A DNA stretch of 64,000 nt from Rhizobium grahamii CCGE 502 (GTDB lineage: Bacteria > Pseudomonadota > Alphaproteobacteria > Rhizobiales > Rhizobiaceae), in NCBI RefSeq assembly GCF_000298315.2, contig NZ_AEYE02000004.1, positions 62,001 through 126,000 of the forward strand, read 5' to 3'. This document shows, piece after piece, positions 8,355-16,373 of the stretch (position 1 is the first letter of the stretch; every line of letters starts with the position of its first letter). Position numbers and translations under genes: made by a program. A model generated the notes under the pieces. It was not told where the DNA came from, did not search any database, and saw only the letters and a program-made list of their open reading frames with translations.

Positions 8355-10488
8355 TCTGGTCCTCTCGTTTGTGGCCCAAGGTGAAGTAGAAGGTCGTTCC
8401 GCGCCCCACCTCGGACTCCAGCCAGATATCGCCCTCATGCCGGGCAATGATCTTGCGCACGAAGGTCAGCCCGGCTCCGGTACCGTCGTCGGAATCTTTA
8501 GGCTTTTCCAGCCGTTTGAAAATACGAAAAATGTCTTCGTGGAACTCCGACGGAATGCCCTTGCCATTGTCCCTGACGAAGAAGACGTCGTGTGCCGAAG
8601 TGCCATCATTGCCCGTGAATTGCTGGAGATGTCCGATTGTTACGATGGGGTCGGGCTTGTCGTTGTACTTGACAGCATTGGTGATCAGGTTGCGGTAGAC
8701 CTCCGTCAACCGCAGAGCATCGCAGACGATCTCCGGCAGGCGACCTTCGACCTGAACCTTGGCATGGCGCTCCTCCAGATAGAGTTCCATGGTCGAAACG
8801 ACGTCCCCGACGATCGCGTTGACATCGCTGCGCTTGATTGCCAGCTGCTGCCGCCCGATGCGCGAAAAATAGAGGAGGTCGTTGACCAGCTTCTCCATCC
8901 GCTGGCTAAGCAGAACAAGCCGGTTGAGACGCCTGGTGCCGTCCTCGTCGAGCTGGCTTTCGTAGTCTTCCAGGAGAAAACGGGAGTGATTATGCAGACC
9001 GCGCAGGGGCTCCTTGAGGTCATGCGAGGCGATGTAGGCGAACTCGTCGAGATCCGCATTGCTGCGCTCCAGATCGGCCGTATACGCCTGCAGCTGGCGA
9101 AACATCGTCTTCAGCTGTTCTTTATGCGCGACGCGATCGCTGATGTCGCGAAGGATGCCGACGAAGGTAATGGTCGTGTCCGTTGCCAACCGGCTCACTG
9201 AGAGATCGAGAGGAAACACCTCGCCGTTCTTCCGCCTGCCGGAAACGGACCTCGTTGTCCCGAGGATGTGCTTTTCGCCGGTCCGGGCGTACCGATCGAG
9301 ATAGCTGTCATGCTCGGAATGATAGGGCTCTGGCATCAGCAGTCGAACGTTCCGGCCGATAGCTTCTTTGGCGGCATAGCCAAACATTTTCTCCGCTGCC
9401 GGATTGAACAGCGAGATTAAGCCTTCCGCGTTTATGGCGATGACGGCGTTCGGCGTGTTTCGGATGACGCTGTCGAAGCGAATGCGCTCCGCATCCAGGC
9501 TGCTGTCCTTGCGGAGAAAATAGAAGACGAGCAGGGCGACCAGCCACAGCGTCGCTATGGTGATGGCCCGGTTGGTGGCCTCGTACCAGTAGCCTGCCCC
9601 CGCCCGATCCACCGCAAAAAACCCGAGCGACACGAGCACGGAACAAGCAAAAGCGAAGGAAAAGGGCGCATTCTTGTTGCCGAACCACAAGGAGGCCAGC
9701 ACGAGGGGCACATAGAGAATGCCGTTCGCCACGCCGAGCGGCGTATAGAGATCGACGAAAAGGCCCGTAAGGCAAACGACTGCCGGCAGCCAGATCGGCA
9801 TGCGGCCGCGACTCTCCGGATTCAGCCACCAGGAGCGTGCCAGCATCGCCGAGCCGAACAGCACCAGCCCAGATGCGGTATGGACGGCCATGCCGATATT
9901 GGCACCCCACTGGTATCCCTGCTCAGACCGCGTCGCATAGCCGGCAAGCGCTGCCATGCCGAGACCTATGACGACATAGCCGACAAGCTCCTGCACAAGC
10001 TGTGATCGCTCCGCCCGACCCGAGAGCGCAAAAGCGAGCGAGAGGTTGGCGACGAAGAAGATGACCGCCGTATTCGGGGCCATGCCGCGATTGATCTTCG
10101 CGGTAAAGTCGGGGTCGACGATCAGGCCAGCGAGAAAGCGCTCGACGATCTGCGCCTGATTTCCGACAAACAGGATTTCGATCAGCCGCTGTCCGCTCAT
10201 CGATGCCGCAAGGCTGAAGAGCAGGAATGCCAGCATGCGGCGGCGCCGATCCGATTGAACGGAAACGATCAATCCGAGCCCGGACAGCGCAAAGCAAAAC
10301 GCCGTGTTCAGCGCCATGGAGGAGAAGCCGGGCCATACCGAGAGGATGGCCAGGATCTGCCGAACCCATGCGGCAGTTACGACCAAGCCAAGCACAACAA
10401 GGAGGGTGCCGATCGCCACGACGACGAACCGGTATCGCCGTTGGCGGCGAAGGATTTCGGCACTTGCTGCCCGGATCGGCTCTGGCAC
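8341..10488 (-). CDS. Membrane histidine kinase with FixL-like haem-PAS domain
   Basis: This sensor kinase has 715 residues. Residues 20-325 contain about eight membrane helices. A PAS domain spans 340-455, then a phytochrome-type HisKA with His489 in IASHDLKEPLRG, then an ATPase domain with N604 in LITNAVKYND, DNGKGI and GTGAGL. The PAS core keeps all the positions that define the Bradyrhizobium FixL haem pocket: His393 (haem ligand His200), Arg399 (Arg206), His407 (His214), Ile408 (Ile215), Arg413 (Arg220) and Leu429 (Leu236). It is therefore probably an oxygen or other gas sensor. It differs from FixL in its many-helix membrane part and in its partner, an Rcp1-type receiver. It heads a four-gene, overlapping operon. 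Confidence 0.85.
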   Translation of the reverse strand: MPEPIRAASAEILRRQRRYRFVVVAIGTLLVVLGLVVTAAWVRQILAILSVWPGFSSMALNTAFCFALSGLGLIVSVQSDRRRRMLAFLLFSLAASMSGQRLIEILFVGNQAQIVERFLAGLIVDPDFTAKINRGMAPNTAVIFFVANLSLAFALSGRAERSQLVQELVGYVVIGLGMAALAGYATRSEQGYQWGANIGMAVHTASGLVLFGSAMLARSWWLNPESRGRMPIWLPAVVCLTGLFVDLYTPLGVANGILYVPLVLASLWFGNKNAPFSFAFACSVLVSLGFFAVDRAGAGYWYEATNRAITIATLWLVALLVFYFLRKDSSLDAERIRFDSVIRNTPNAVIAINAEGLISLFNPAAEKMFGYAAKEAIGRNVRLLMPEPYHSEHDSYLDRYARTGEKHILGTTRSVSGRRKNGEVFPLDLSVSRLATDTTITFVGILRDISDRVAHKEQLKTMFRQLQAYTADLERSNADLDEFAYIASHDLKEPLRGLHNHSRFLLEDYESQLDEDGTRRLNRLVLLSQRMEKLVNDLLYFSRIGRQQLAIKRSDVNAIVGDVVSTMELYLEERHAKVQVEGRLPEIVCDALRLTEVYRNLITNAVKYNDKPDPIVTIGHLQQFTGNDGTSAHDVFFVRDNGKGIPSEFHEDIFRIFKRLEKPKDSDDGTGAGLTFVRKIIARHEGDIWLESEVGRGTTFYFTLGHKREDQNATA

Positions 10489-10520
10489 GCGGTCTCTCCC
10501 ATTGCGCGCTCATCTAGTTC

Positions 10521-10539
10521 TGAAAGTTGAGAACTTTCA
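10521..10539. promoter_or_regulatory. Perfect 8-3-8 inverted repeat, candidate operator
   Basis: TGAAAGTT, three bases, AACTTTCA: a perfect palindrome 33 bases before the start of the haem-PAS kinase, between that gene and the divergent receiver gene at 10653. It has no T-run, so it looks like a binding site for a dimeric regulator rather than a terminator. The protein that binds is unknown. Confidence 0.4.
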
Positions 10540-10652
10540 ATACGCTTCGTTGCGGTCACGAGAGCCCGCGCGCTGCAGGGAGGGCGTATTTCGGTTTTCC
10601 CGCCACCCGATCCTAAGGCATAGTGGCAGCCTCATGGTTCGAACGGATCGAT

Positions 10653-11027
10653 ATGCCGAAGGTATTCTACGTAGATGACAACGCCGACGACCTCTTCTAC
10701 GCCGATTATGTGCGCAAGAAACAGCAGGTTGGTGTCACGCTCCTATGCTTCTCCAAGGCTGAGGATGCCGTGCAGGCGCTGGAAGAAACATATGCGAAGC
10801 ATGAGGAATTGCCGGACGCCGTGATCGTCGATCTCTATATGCCGCTCGACAGCGGCCTCGAGCTCATCAGGCGACTGCGCGTGGACGCACGGTTTTCGCA
10901 CATCCGGCGCGGTGTTTGTACAGGCTCGGATGCGGATGAGGACCGCAAGCGCGCGCTGGCCGCTGGCGCAGACTTCTATGTCGAGAAGCCGATCGATCTC
11001 CCGGCCATGGTGGCGCGGATAGGTTGA
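10653..11027 (+). CDS. Single-domain response regulator
   Basis: This receiver of 124 residues has the acidic DDNADD near residue 10, acceptor Asp60 in VIVDLYMPLDSG, a Thr in VCTGSD and a Lys in VEKPID. There is no output domain. It starts immediately with the first strand (MPKVFYVDD), which favours ATG 10653. An in-frame GTG at 10623, with AAGG upstream, would add ten residues. It is divergent from the haem-PAS kinase operon and shares its control region, so it is likely part of the same signalling island. What it acts on cannot be seen. Confidence 0.82.
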   Translation: MPKVFYVDDNADDLFYADYVRKKQQVGVTLLCFSKAEDAVQALEETYAKHEELPDAVIVDLYMPLDSGLELIRRLRVDARFSHIRRGVCTGSDADEDRKRALAAGADFYVEKPIDLPAMVARIG

Positions 11028-11044
11028 TGTTGGAAGAAAAAGCT

Positions 11045-11168
11045 GAGAGAGCCGGGCAACCTTAAGTTTGCCGCCACAAACACAGCCAACCCCTTGACTG
11101 AAAGGCTGCCGGCTCTCTCCAATGCCGCTACGGCACCGCCTTCCGCACTCAAGGGGTGTTGGATGCGG
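11045..11168. ncRNA. Candidate structured RNA with H-type pseudoknot
   Basis: This intergenic element lies between the receiver gene and the LuxR gene. Stem A is a perfect 11-bp pairing of 11045-11055 (GAGAGAGCCGG) with 11109-11119. Stem B pairs 11086-11097 (CCAACCCCTTGA) with 11149-11162, with one bulged base. The halves interleave A1-B1-A2-B2, which is pseudoknot topology. Small hairpins fill the gaps: 11055-11072, 11123-11135 (TGCCG/CGGCA), and CCGCA/TGCGG at 11143-11168 holding B2 in its loop. On the minus strand stem A is followed by AGCTTTTTC, which looks like a terminator end, so the transcript may be antisense to the flanking genes. I recognise no known RNA family; it could instead be an intergenic palindromic repeat. 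Confidence 0.4.
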
Positions 11169-11339
11169 AAAGACAAAAGACTGGAAGGAGGCGGCGCAGG
11201 CCCCTAATCCGAAGATCGAGGTCTTGTTTCACGCTCTTCCTGCAATAGTCTTGCTGGTGGTAATAACTGTGCCGGTCTAGGACGTGTATCCTTAGATCTA
11301 GGGATAAGGCCGCCAAACCCGAGAGGCCCAGGACGTGCA

Positions 11340-12044
11340 ATGAGCAGTGCCGCCGCCATTCCTTTCCATCTCGGACCGGAGCTCGGTCGGGCGATAAACC
11401 GCACCGATTTCTTTCGGTTGCTGAAGTCCGCCGCACAGCACTACCGCTTCGACTGCTTCGCCTTGGCGCGTGTCTCCGAAGCTTCGCCACCGTTCAGCAA
11501 CCGTGAGATCATCATTACAAACGTTGCCGAACGGCGCGTCGCCCTGTTTCTCTACGGCATGCGCCAGGCTCTGGGCCTGCTGAAGACCAAGGCCTCGCAG
11601 TTTCTGGCCATGCCGCTGAGTGGAAGCGGCAGTTTGCCGGAAGACTATCCCCGCGATCTCGTACTCAACGAGTTTGACAGCAACTCCTTCCTCCTCGTTC
11701 CGCTGTTCACGCCAGAGGGCAAGCGCTATTGCGTCGCCTTCAGCGGCAAGCGGGCGGAGCCGGATCAGGGCGAGGTCGCCGAGGTGCTGCTCGACACGAT
11801 ACGAATCTTCGACAAGTTTTATGAGGAGATCTTGGCGCATGAAATGTCGGGACGCCTTACTCAGCGCGAGACCGAAGTCGTGAAGTGGACCAGTGAGGGC
11901 AAGACTTCAGCCGATATCGCGATCATCCTTGGCCTGTCGGAACATACCGTCAATTCCCACATCGCAGCCGCTGTGAGGAAGCTCGAGGCTGTCAACCGCG
12001 TCCACATGGTCGCAATCGCGCTCAGGATGGGGCTGGTGTCGTGA
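11340..12044 (+). CDS. LuxR-family transcriptional regulator, VisN/VisR-like
   Basis: This 234-residue regulator has an N-terminal ligand-binding-like region (about 20-160) of the autoinducer-domain type and a C-terminal LuxR helix-turn-helix, where LTQRETEVVKWTSEGKTS is followed by LGLSEHTVNSHI. The ending VNRVHMVAIALRMGLVS closely mirrors VisR of this window (VNRIQAIAKAIRLGYIS). It is the only DNA-binding protein of the signalling island and may be its output. No luxI-like synthase is nearby, so a signal, if any, comes from elsewhere. Its stop overlaps the GTG start of the next receiver gene. The leader from 11163 to 11339 holds nothing else I can name. Confidence 0.85.
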   Translation: MSSAAAIPFHLGPELGRAINRTDFFRLLKSAAQHYRFDCFALARVSEASPPFSNREIIITNVAERRVALFLYGMRQALGLLKTKASQFLAMPLSGSGSLPEDYPRDLVLNEFDSNSFLLVPLFTPEGKRYCVAFSGKRAEPDQGEVAEVLLDTIRIFDKFYEEILAHEMSGRLTQRETEVVKWTSEGKTSADIAIILGLSEHTVNSHIAAAVRKLEAVNRVHMVAIALRMGLVS

Positions 12045-12493
12045 TCGGAGAGGCGGGAATGGTAGTCGGTGAAGGCCGCAAGGACGTAAAGGTGCTCTTC
12101 GTCGACGACGAGTTCATCGAGTTTCGATCGCTGAAAAAGAAGCTCGCTACGCTGACCGAGCCGCAGGTCGTGATCGACTATGCGCAATCGATCGACGACG
12201 CTCTGGGCAAGCTCCGCGCCGACAGGTTCGACCTGATCCTCCTCGACAATCGCCTGCTGCCGAACGCCGATTTTCGCGAGACGGTGCCAAAGCTGCGGGG
12301 CAGCGGCTATACCGGCCCGATCGGCGTCATTTCCATGGATATCTCGGACGGCTACTTCCAGCAATTCCCGGACTACGGCGTCGACTTCCGGATCGGCAAG
12401 GACGAAATTGACGCAGACGCCCTGCAGTACATCATCCGCGAATACGTGACCTACAACGTGCCCGACGTCTGGAAGGACGACTACACCAGGTAG
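12041..12493 (+). CDS. Response regulator coupled to the LuxR gene
   Basis: This atypical receiver of 150 residues has FVDDEF near residue 20, acceptor Asp69 in LILLDNRLLPNADF and a Lys in RIGKDEID. The loop after the acceptor lacks the usual MPxxDG motif, and the C-terminus adds about 20 residues ending in WKDDYTR. It has no output domain. The GTG start overlaps the LuxR stop (GTGA), so translation is probably coupled and the two proteins may work together. ATG 12059 is an alternative start. The next gene, a kinase, converges on it with 5 bases between the stops. Confidence 0.75.
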   Translation: MIGEAGMVVGEGRKDVKVLFVDDEFIEFRSLKKKLATLTEPQVVIDYAQSIDDALGKLRADRFDLILLDNRLLPNADFRETVPKLRGSGYTGPIGVISMDISDGYFQQFPDYGVDFRIGKDEIDADALQYIIREYVTYNVPDVWKDDYTR

Positions 12494-12498
12494 CTCGT

Positions 12499-13206
12499 TT
12501 ATGCTCGCGAGGCGGGGAGGCGAATGGAAAAGCGACTTCCGCCCGCGTCCGACCGCTCCAGACGAATGCTGCCGCCGAGCGCCCGCAAGATTTCGCGCGT
12601 GGCCGTTAGTCCAAGTCCAGGGCCAACCGGCCGGCCTTCCTGTGGCAATTTCCAGAATGCGTCGAAGATCTTGTCCTGATGCGCGGGGTCAATGCCGGGG
12701 CCGTTGTCGGATATGCGGATCGTTATCTCGGCGGCTTCTCGCCCCGCTTCGATAGTAACGACCGGAGGCGACGAGCCACGATGGATCAGTGCATTGGCAA
12801 TCACGTTTGTCAGCGCGATCCTGACAATCGCCGGATCCGAAACGATTGTCGGGAGGTCACCGTGCTCTAATTTCGCATTCGATGCCACGACGTCGCTCTC
12901 CATATCGGCCCAGATCTCGCTGGCAAGATCCTTTAGATCGATTTCGACCGCCGTCACCGGTGGCATGCTGCTGGCAAAGCCCATCAGCGCCTTGGTCAAA
13001 CGCTGAGCCGTCTCTGCTTTTTGGAGGATGGTTTGCAGGCTTTTCAACTGCTCGCCGTCGAGCTTGTCGGAGAGGTCGTCGAGCAGGATTTCCGCATACA
13101 TCGCGATATGCCGCAGCGGCGACTGGAGATCGTGCGAGGCGATCGCCAGGAAGCGGCGAATGCGCTCCTCGTTCTCGGTCGATGCAAGCGATTGTTCAGA
13201 CGACAT
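12499..13206 (-). CDS. Soluble sensor histidine kinase
   Basis: This kinase of 235 residues consists almost only of a transmitter: His25 in AIASHDLQSPLRH, an N-box with TNVIANALIHRG, ISDNGPGID, and GPGLGLTATREIL in the G2 box. There is no sensor domain and no membrane helix. It may therefore receive its input by docking with another protein, or pass phosphate to the several single-domain receivers of the island. I chose ATG 13206 because AAGGAG lies 10 bases upstream and because the frame further up runs into the terminator of secDF. It faces the LuxR-receiver pair. Confidence 0.85.
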   Translation of the reverse strand: MSSEQSLASTENEERIRRFLAIASHDLQSPLRHIAMYAEILLDDLSDKLDGEQLKSLQTILQKAETAQRLTKALMGFASSMPPVTAVEIDLKDLASEIWADMESDVVASNAKLEHGDLPTIVSDPAIVRIALTNVIANALIHRGSSPPVVTIEAGREAAEITIRISDNGPGIDPAHQDKIFDAFWKLPQEGRPVGPGLGLTATREILRALGGSIRLERSDAGGSRFSIRLPASRA

Positions 13207-13230
13207 GCCGCGGAATCTCCTTGCGTCAAC

Positions 13231-13268
13231 ATAGAAAGAGGGCGCCGGCTCTGCAACCGGCGCCCTCA
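13231..13268 (-). terminator. Rho-independent terminator after secDF
   Basis: On the minus strand an 11-bp stem (GAGGGCGCCGG, 8-9 base loop, CCGGCGCCCTC; 13238-13267) is followed by TTTCTAT. It lies 24 bases after the secDF stop and just before the kinase ribosome-binding site, so it separates the two genes. Confidence 0.8.
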
Positions 13269-13291
13269 TTTCATGTCACGTCAGCATGCTC

Positions 13292-15847
13292 TCAGCCGGC
13301 AGTCTTGCGCGACTGGCCCTCTTCCGGAGGGATGATCTCCGGCGCGGTTTCTGCGGCCGCGACAGCTTTGCCGTGGCGACGACGCCAGTCGCCGAGGAAG
13401 AGCAGGATCGGTGCAGCGATGAAGATCGAAGACGCGCCGGCAACGAGGATGCCGAAGACCATCGGGATCGCGAAGCTCGAGACCGCGCTGCCGCCCCAGA
13501 TCGCCATCGGCAGCAGGGCGAGGAACGCCGTCGCGTTGGTGTAAAGGCTTCGTGCCAGCGTCTCGTTGATCGACCGGTCGATGATTTCGCGCAGCGGCAT
13601 CGACTTGTAGAGGCGCATGTTTTCACGCATCCGGTCATAGACCACGACCTTGTCGTTCACCGAATAGCCGACCAGCGTCAGGATGGCGGCGATGGCGGTG
13701 AGGTTGAAGTCGAGGCCGGTCAACGCGAAGAAGCCGATCGCCTTGGTGACGTCGAGGATGAGCGTGACGATGGCGCCGACCGCGAATGGCCACTCGAAGC
13801 GGTACCAGATGTAGAACAGCATCGCCAGGCTGGCGATGACGACCGACAGGATACCGGCCCAGGCGAGTTCACCACTGACCTTCGGACCGATGACGTCGGT
13901 GCCGGTGACGGTTGCCGACGGGTCGATCTTGATGATCTCCGCCTTCAGCTTTTCAACGGCTGCCGTCTGTGCTTCTTCACCGCCGTCCTGGCGTTGCGCG
14001 CGCACCGCCATGGTGTTGTTGTCACCATAGGACTGCAGCGAGACTTCGCCGAGGCCGAGGCTGTTCAGGCCTTCGCGGAAGCGGCCAAGATCGCTGGCTT
14101 CAGCGGTCTTAACCGACATCTGGATGCCGCCACGGAAGTCGACGCCGTAGTTGAGGCCCGGATGGATGAAGAGAACGACCGAGGCGATCGACAGAAGCGC
14201 CGACACAGTCACACCGAAGAAGCGAGCCTTCATGAACTGGATGTGGCGGCCGTAAGGGTTGAACATCATCGGGATCAGCGGCTTGATGTTCAGAACCTTC
14301 AGCTTACGGCGACGCGTGATCTCGATCATCGTGACGCGAACGAAGGCGACCGAGGTGAACATCGAGATGATCAGGCCGAGCGCCATGGTGACCGCGAAGC
14401 CGCGGACCGGACCGGTGCCGAACCAGAACAGGATTGCCGCTGCGATCAGCGCCGTCATGTTACCGTCGATAATCGTCGAGTAAGCGCGGCGGAAGCCGGT
14501 GTCGATGGCGGCAAAGGCGCTCTTGCCCTTGCGCGTCTCTTCGCGGATGCGCTCGTTGATGAGAACGTTTGCGTCAACCGCGAGGCCGATGCCGAGGACG
14601 ACACCCGCAATACCGGGCAGCGTCAGCGTGGCGCCGACAAGCGTCAGGGCCGAGAAGGTCAGGATGGTGTGGATGAGCAGCGCGAAGTTCGCGAGGAAAC
14701 CCCACTTGCCGTAGAGGATGAAGATGAAGGCTGCGACGAGCACGAAACCGACGAGACCGGAATAGATACCCATGCGGATCGCGTCCGCGCCGAGGTCGGC
14801 CCCGACGGTGCGTTCTTCGATGACGGTGAGCTTGGCGGGCAGGGCGCCGGCGCGCAGCATGGCGGCAAGCGTGGTTGCGCTGTCGGCCGAGAAGCTGCCG
14901 GAGATCTGACCGGAACCGCCGGTGATCGGTTCGCGGATAACCGGTGCACTCAACACCTTGTCGTCGAGAACGATGGCAAACGGGTTGCCGACGTTCTGGC
15001 GGGTGATATCGGCGAAGCGGGTTGCGCCGGCGCTGTCGAAGCGGAAGCTGACAACGGGCTCATGCGTGTTCGGGTCGAAGCCGACGCGGGCATCCGAGAG
15101 GCGGTCGCCCGAGATTTCGACGCGATCGAGAACCGGATAGCTGTTGCCCTGCTCGTCCTTGAGCATCGTCACGCCCGGTCCCGGCTGGTTGTTCGGAGCG
15201 AGCATGTGGAAGGACATCTTCGCGGTCGAGCCGAGAAGCTGGCGAAGGCGGGACGGATCCTGTGCGCCCGGAAGCTGCACGAGAACGCGGTTTCCACCGA
15301 TGCGCTGGATCGTCGGTTCGGCGACGCCGACCTGGTCGACGCGCTGGCGGATGACCTCGAGGCTCTGCTGAACGGCGGAGTCGACGTTTGCAGCGATGCC
15401 GGCCGGCGAGAAGGCGACGAGAATATTGCCGCCGCTGGTCGTGACAGCGAGATCCGACTGGCCGGCGCTGAGGCCGGTGGCGATGGCGTTGCCGAGCGTC
15501 TTCAGCTGAGTGACGGCTTCGTCCGTCTGGGCAGTATCCGTCAGGGTAACGACGATCTGGTTCTGATTGCGAACGATCGACTTCGTCTGGATGTTCTTTT
15601 CACGAAGCACGCGACGTGCGTCCTGCAGAAGCGACTGCAGGCGCTCACGGGTCAGGTCCGCTTCGTCGACTTCGAGAACGAGATGCGAGCCGCCGCGAAG
15701 GTCGAGACCGAGTGAAACCCGGTCGTGCGGCAACCACGAGGGCAGCCGGTCGAGGGTGGATTGCGGCAACGCGTTCGGCAACGCGATCAGAATGCCGAGG
15801 AGAATGATCACCGTATAGGTGAACACCAGCCATGGTGAATTACGCAT
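13292..15847 (-). CDS. secDF: Protein translocase subunit SecDF (fused)
   Basis: SecD and SecF are one polypeptide of 851 residues, an RND-type inner-membrane protein that uses proton flow to help SecYEG release exported proteins. The SecD part begins with one helix and the signature SLGLDLRGGSHLVLEVD near residue 47, followed by the large periplasmic domain and a six-helix bundle with IAGVVLGIGLAVDANVLINE. The SecF part begins near residue 535 with its own first helix and NYGVDFRGG, and ends in a second bundle with TLVGYSVNDKVVVYDRMREN. Fused SecDF is common in rhizobia. No yajC gene is adjacent in the window. Confidence 0.95.
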   Translation of the reverse strand: MRNSPWLVFTYTVIILLGILIALPNALPQSTLDRLPSWLPHDRVSLGLDLRGGSHLVLEVDEADLTRERLQSLLQDARRVLREKNIQTKSIVRNQNQIVVTLTDTAQTDEAVTQLKTLGNAIATGLSAGQSDLAVTTSGGNILVAFSPAGIAANVDSAVQQSLEVIRQRVDQVGVAEPTIQRIGGNRVLVQLPGAQDPSRLRQLLGSTAKMSFHMLAPNNQPGPGVTMLKDEQGNSYPVLDRVEISGDRLSDARVGFDPNTHEPVVSFRFDSAGATRFADITRQNVGNPFAIVLDDKVLSAPVIREPITGGSGQISGSFSADSATTLAAMLRAGALPAKLTVIEERTVGADLGADAIRMGIYSGLVGFVLVAAFIFILYGKWGFLANFALLIHTILTFSALTLVGATLTLPGIAGVVLGIGLAVDANVLINERIREETRKGKSAFAAIDTGFRRAYSTIIDGNMTALIAAAILFWFGTGPVRGFAVTMALGLIISMFTSVAFVRVTMIEITRRRKLKVLNIKPLIPMMFNPYGRHIQFMKARFFGVTVSALLSIASVVLFIHPGLNYGVDFRGGIQMSVKTAEASDLGRFREGLNSLGLGEVSLQSYGDNNTMAVRAQRQDGGEEAQTAAVEKLKAEIIKIDPSATVTGTDVIGPKVSGELAWAGILSVVIASLAMLFYIWYRFEWPFAVGAIVTLILDVTKAIGFFALTGLDFNLTAIAAILTLVGYSVNDKVVVYDRMRENMRLYKSMPLREIIDRSINETLARSLYTNATAFLALLPMAIWGGSAVSSFAIPMVFGILVAGASSIFIAAPILLFLGDWRRRHGKAVAAAETAPEIIPPEEGQSRKTAG

Positions 15848-15938
15848 GTTGTTGTCTATCCTTGGTAACGCTTAAGCCTGCGCTCCCTCGCGCAGGCGGC
15901 GTGTCTTTAAAGCAGTGGAAAGCGCCGGAGGCGCGCAT

Positions 15939-16319
15939 TCATGCCGCGGCCGCAGGCGGGCCGTGAGAGTTGTACGCCTTCATATCGCCGGCACGAAGCG
16001 CGGGATGGAAGGTTGCGAGATGCTTCGCCCTGCTGAAGTGGCGATCGATGCTCGGTACTATGCCAAGCGTTGCGACACCGGAATCGAACGGCGTGTATTT
16101 CGGGGAGGCCTTGCGCTCGGCCGCCAGAATGCCGCGGACAACGTCGCGCGCACTGACCTGCAGCGGCTGACCGTCCTTGCTGGACGACGACACCGAATTC
16201 GGCCCGCGTGTGGGGACGATGACGAAGTTGCCGCCGAACAGCAAGCCAAGATAGGCAAAAACGGCAATGACCAACGAGATCGCAACGCGACCGCTCATGC
16301 GGCGCGCGTCGAGCCTCAT
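15939..16319 (-). CDS. Hypothetical single-span membrane protein
   Basis: I do not recognise this protein of about 126 residues. After a short basic start (MRLDARRMSGR) it has one hydrophobic segment (VAISLVIAVFAYLGLLFGG) and then a soluble, probably periplasmic, region of some 90 residues ending in proline and alanines. ATG 16319 puts the helix at the N-terminus; a TTG at 16358 would add 13 residues without a clear ribosome-binding site. It lies between the antiporter gene, whose stop is 54 bases upstream, and secDF, 91 bases downstream, all on the same strand. A role with either neighbour is only a guess from position. Confidence 0.55.
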   Translation of the reverse strand: MRLDARRMSGRVAISLVIAVFAYLGLLFGGNFVIVPTRGPNSVSSSSKDGQPLQVSARDVVRGILAAERKASPKYTPFDSGVATLGIVPSIDRHFSRAKHLATFHPALRAGDMKAYNSHGPPAAAA

Positions 16320-16373
16320 CTCGTGGTCACCCAAATTTTCGGCCTCGTACCGGTTCAACGGCGCAAAAGTCTC

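Noticed and set aside
13286-15715. Open frame of 809 codons opposite secDF
   Set aside because: SecDF on the minus strand is beyond doubt. The opposite frame is an Arg/Asp/Glu-rich shadow without known domains.
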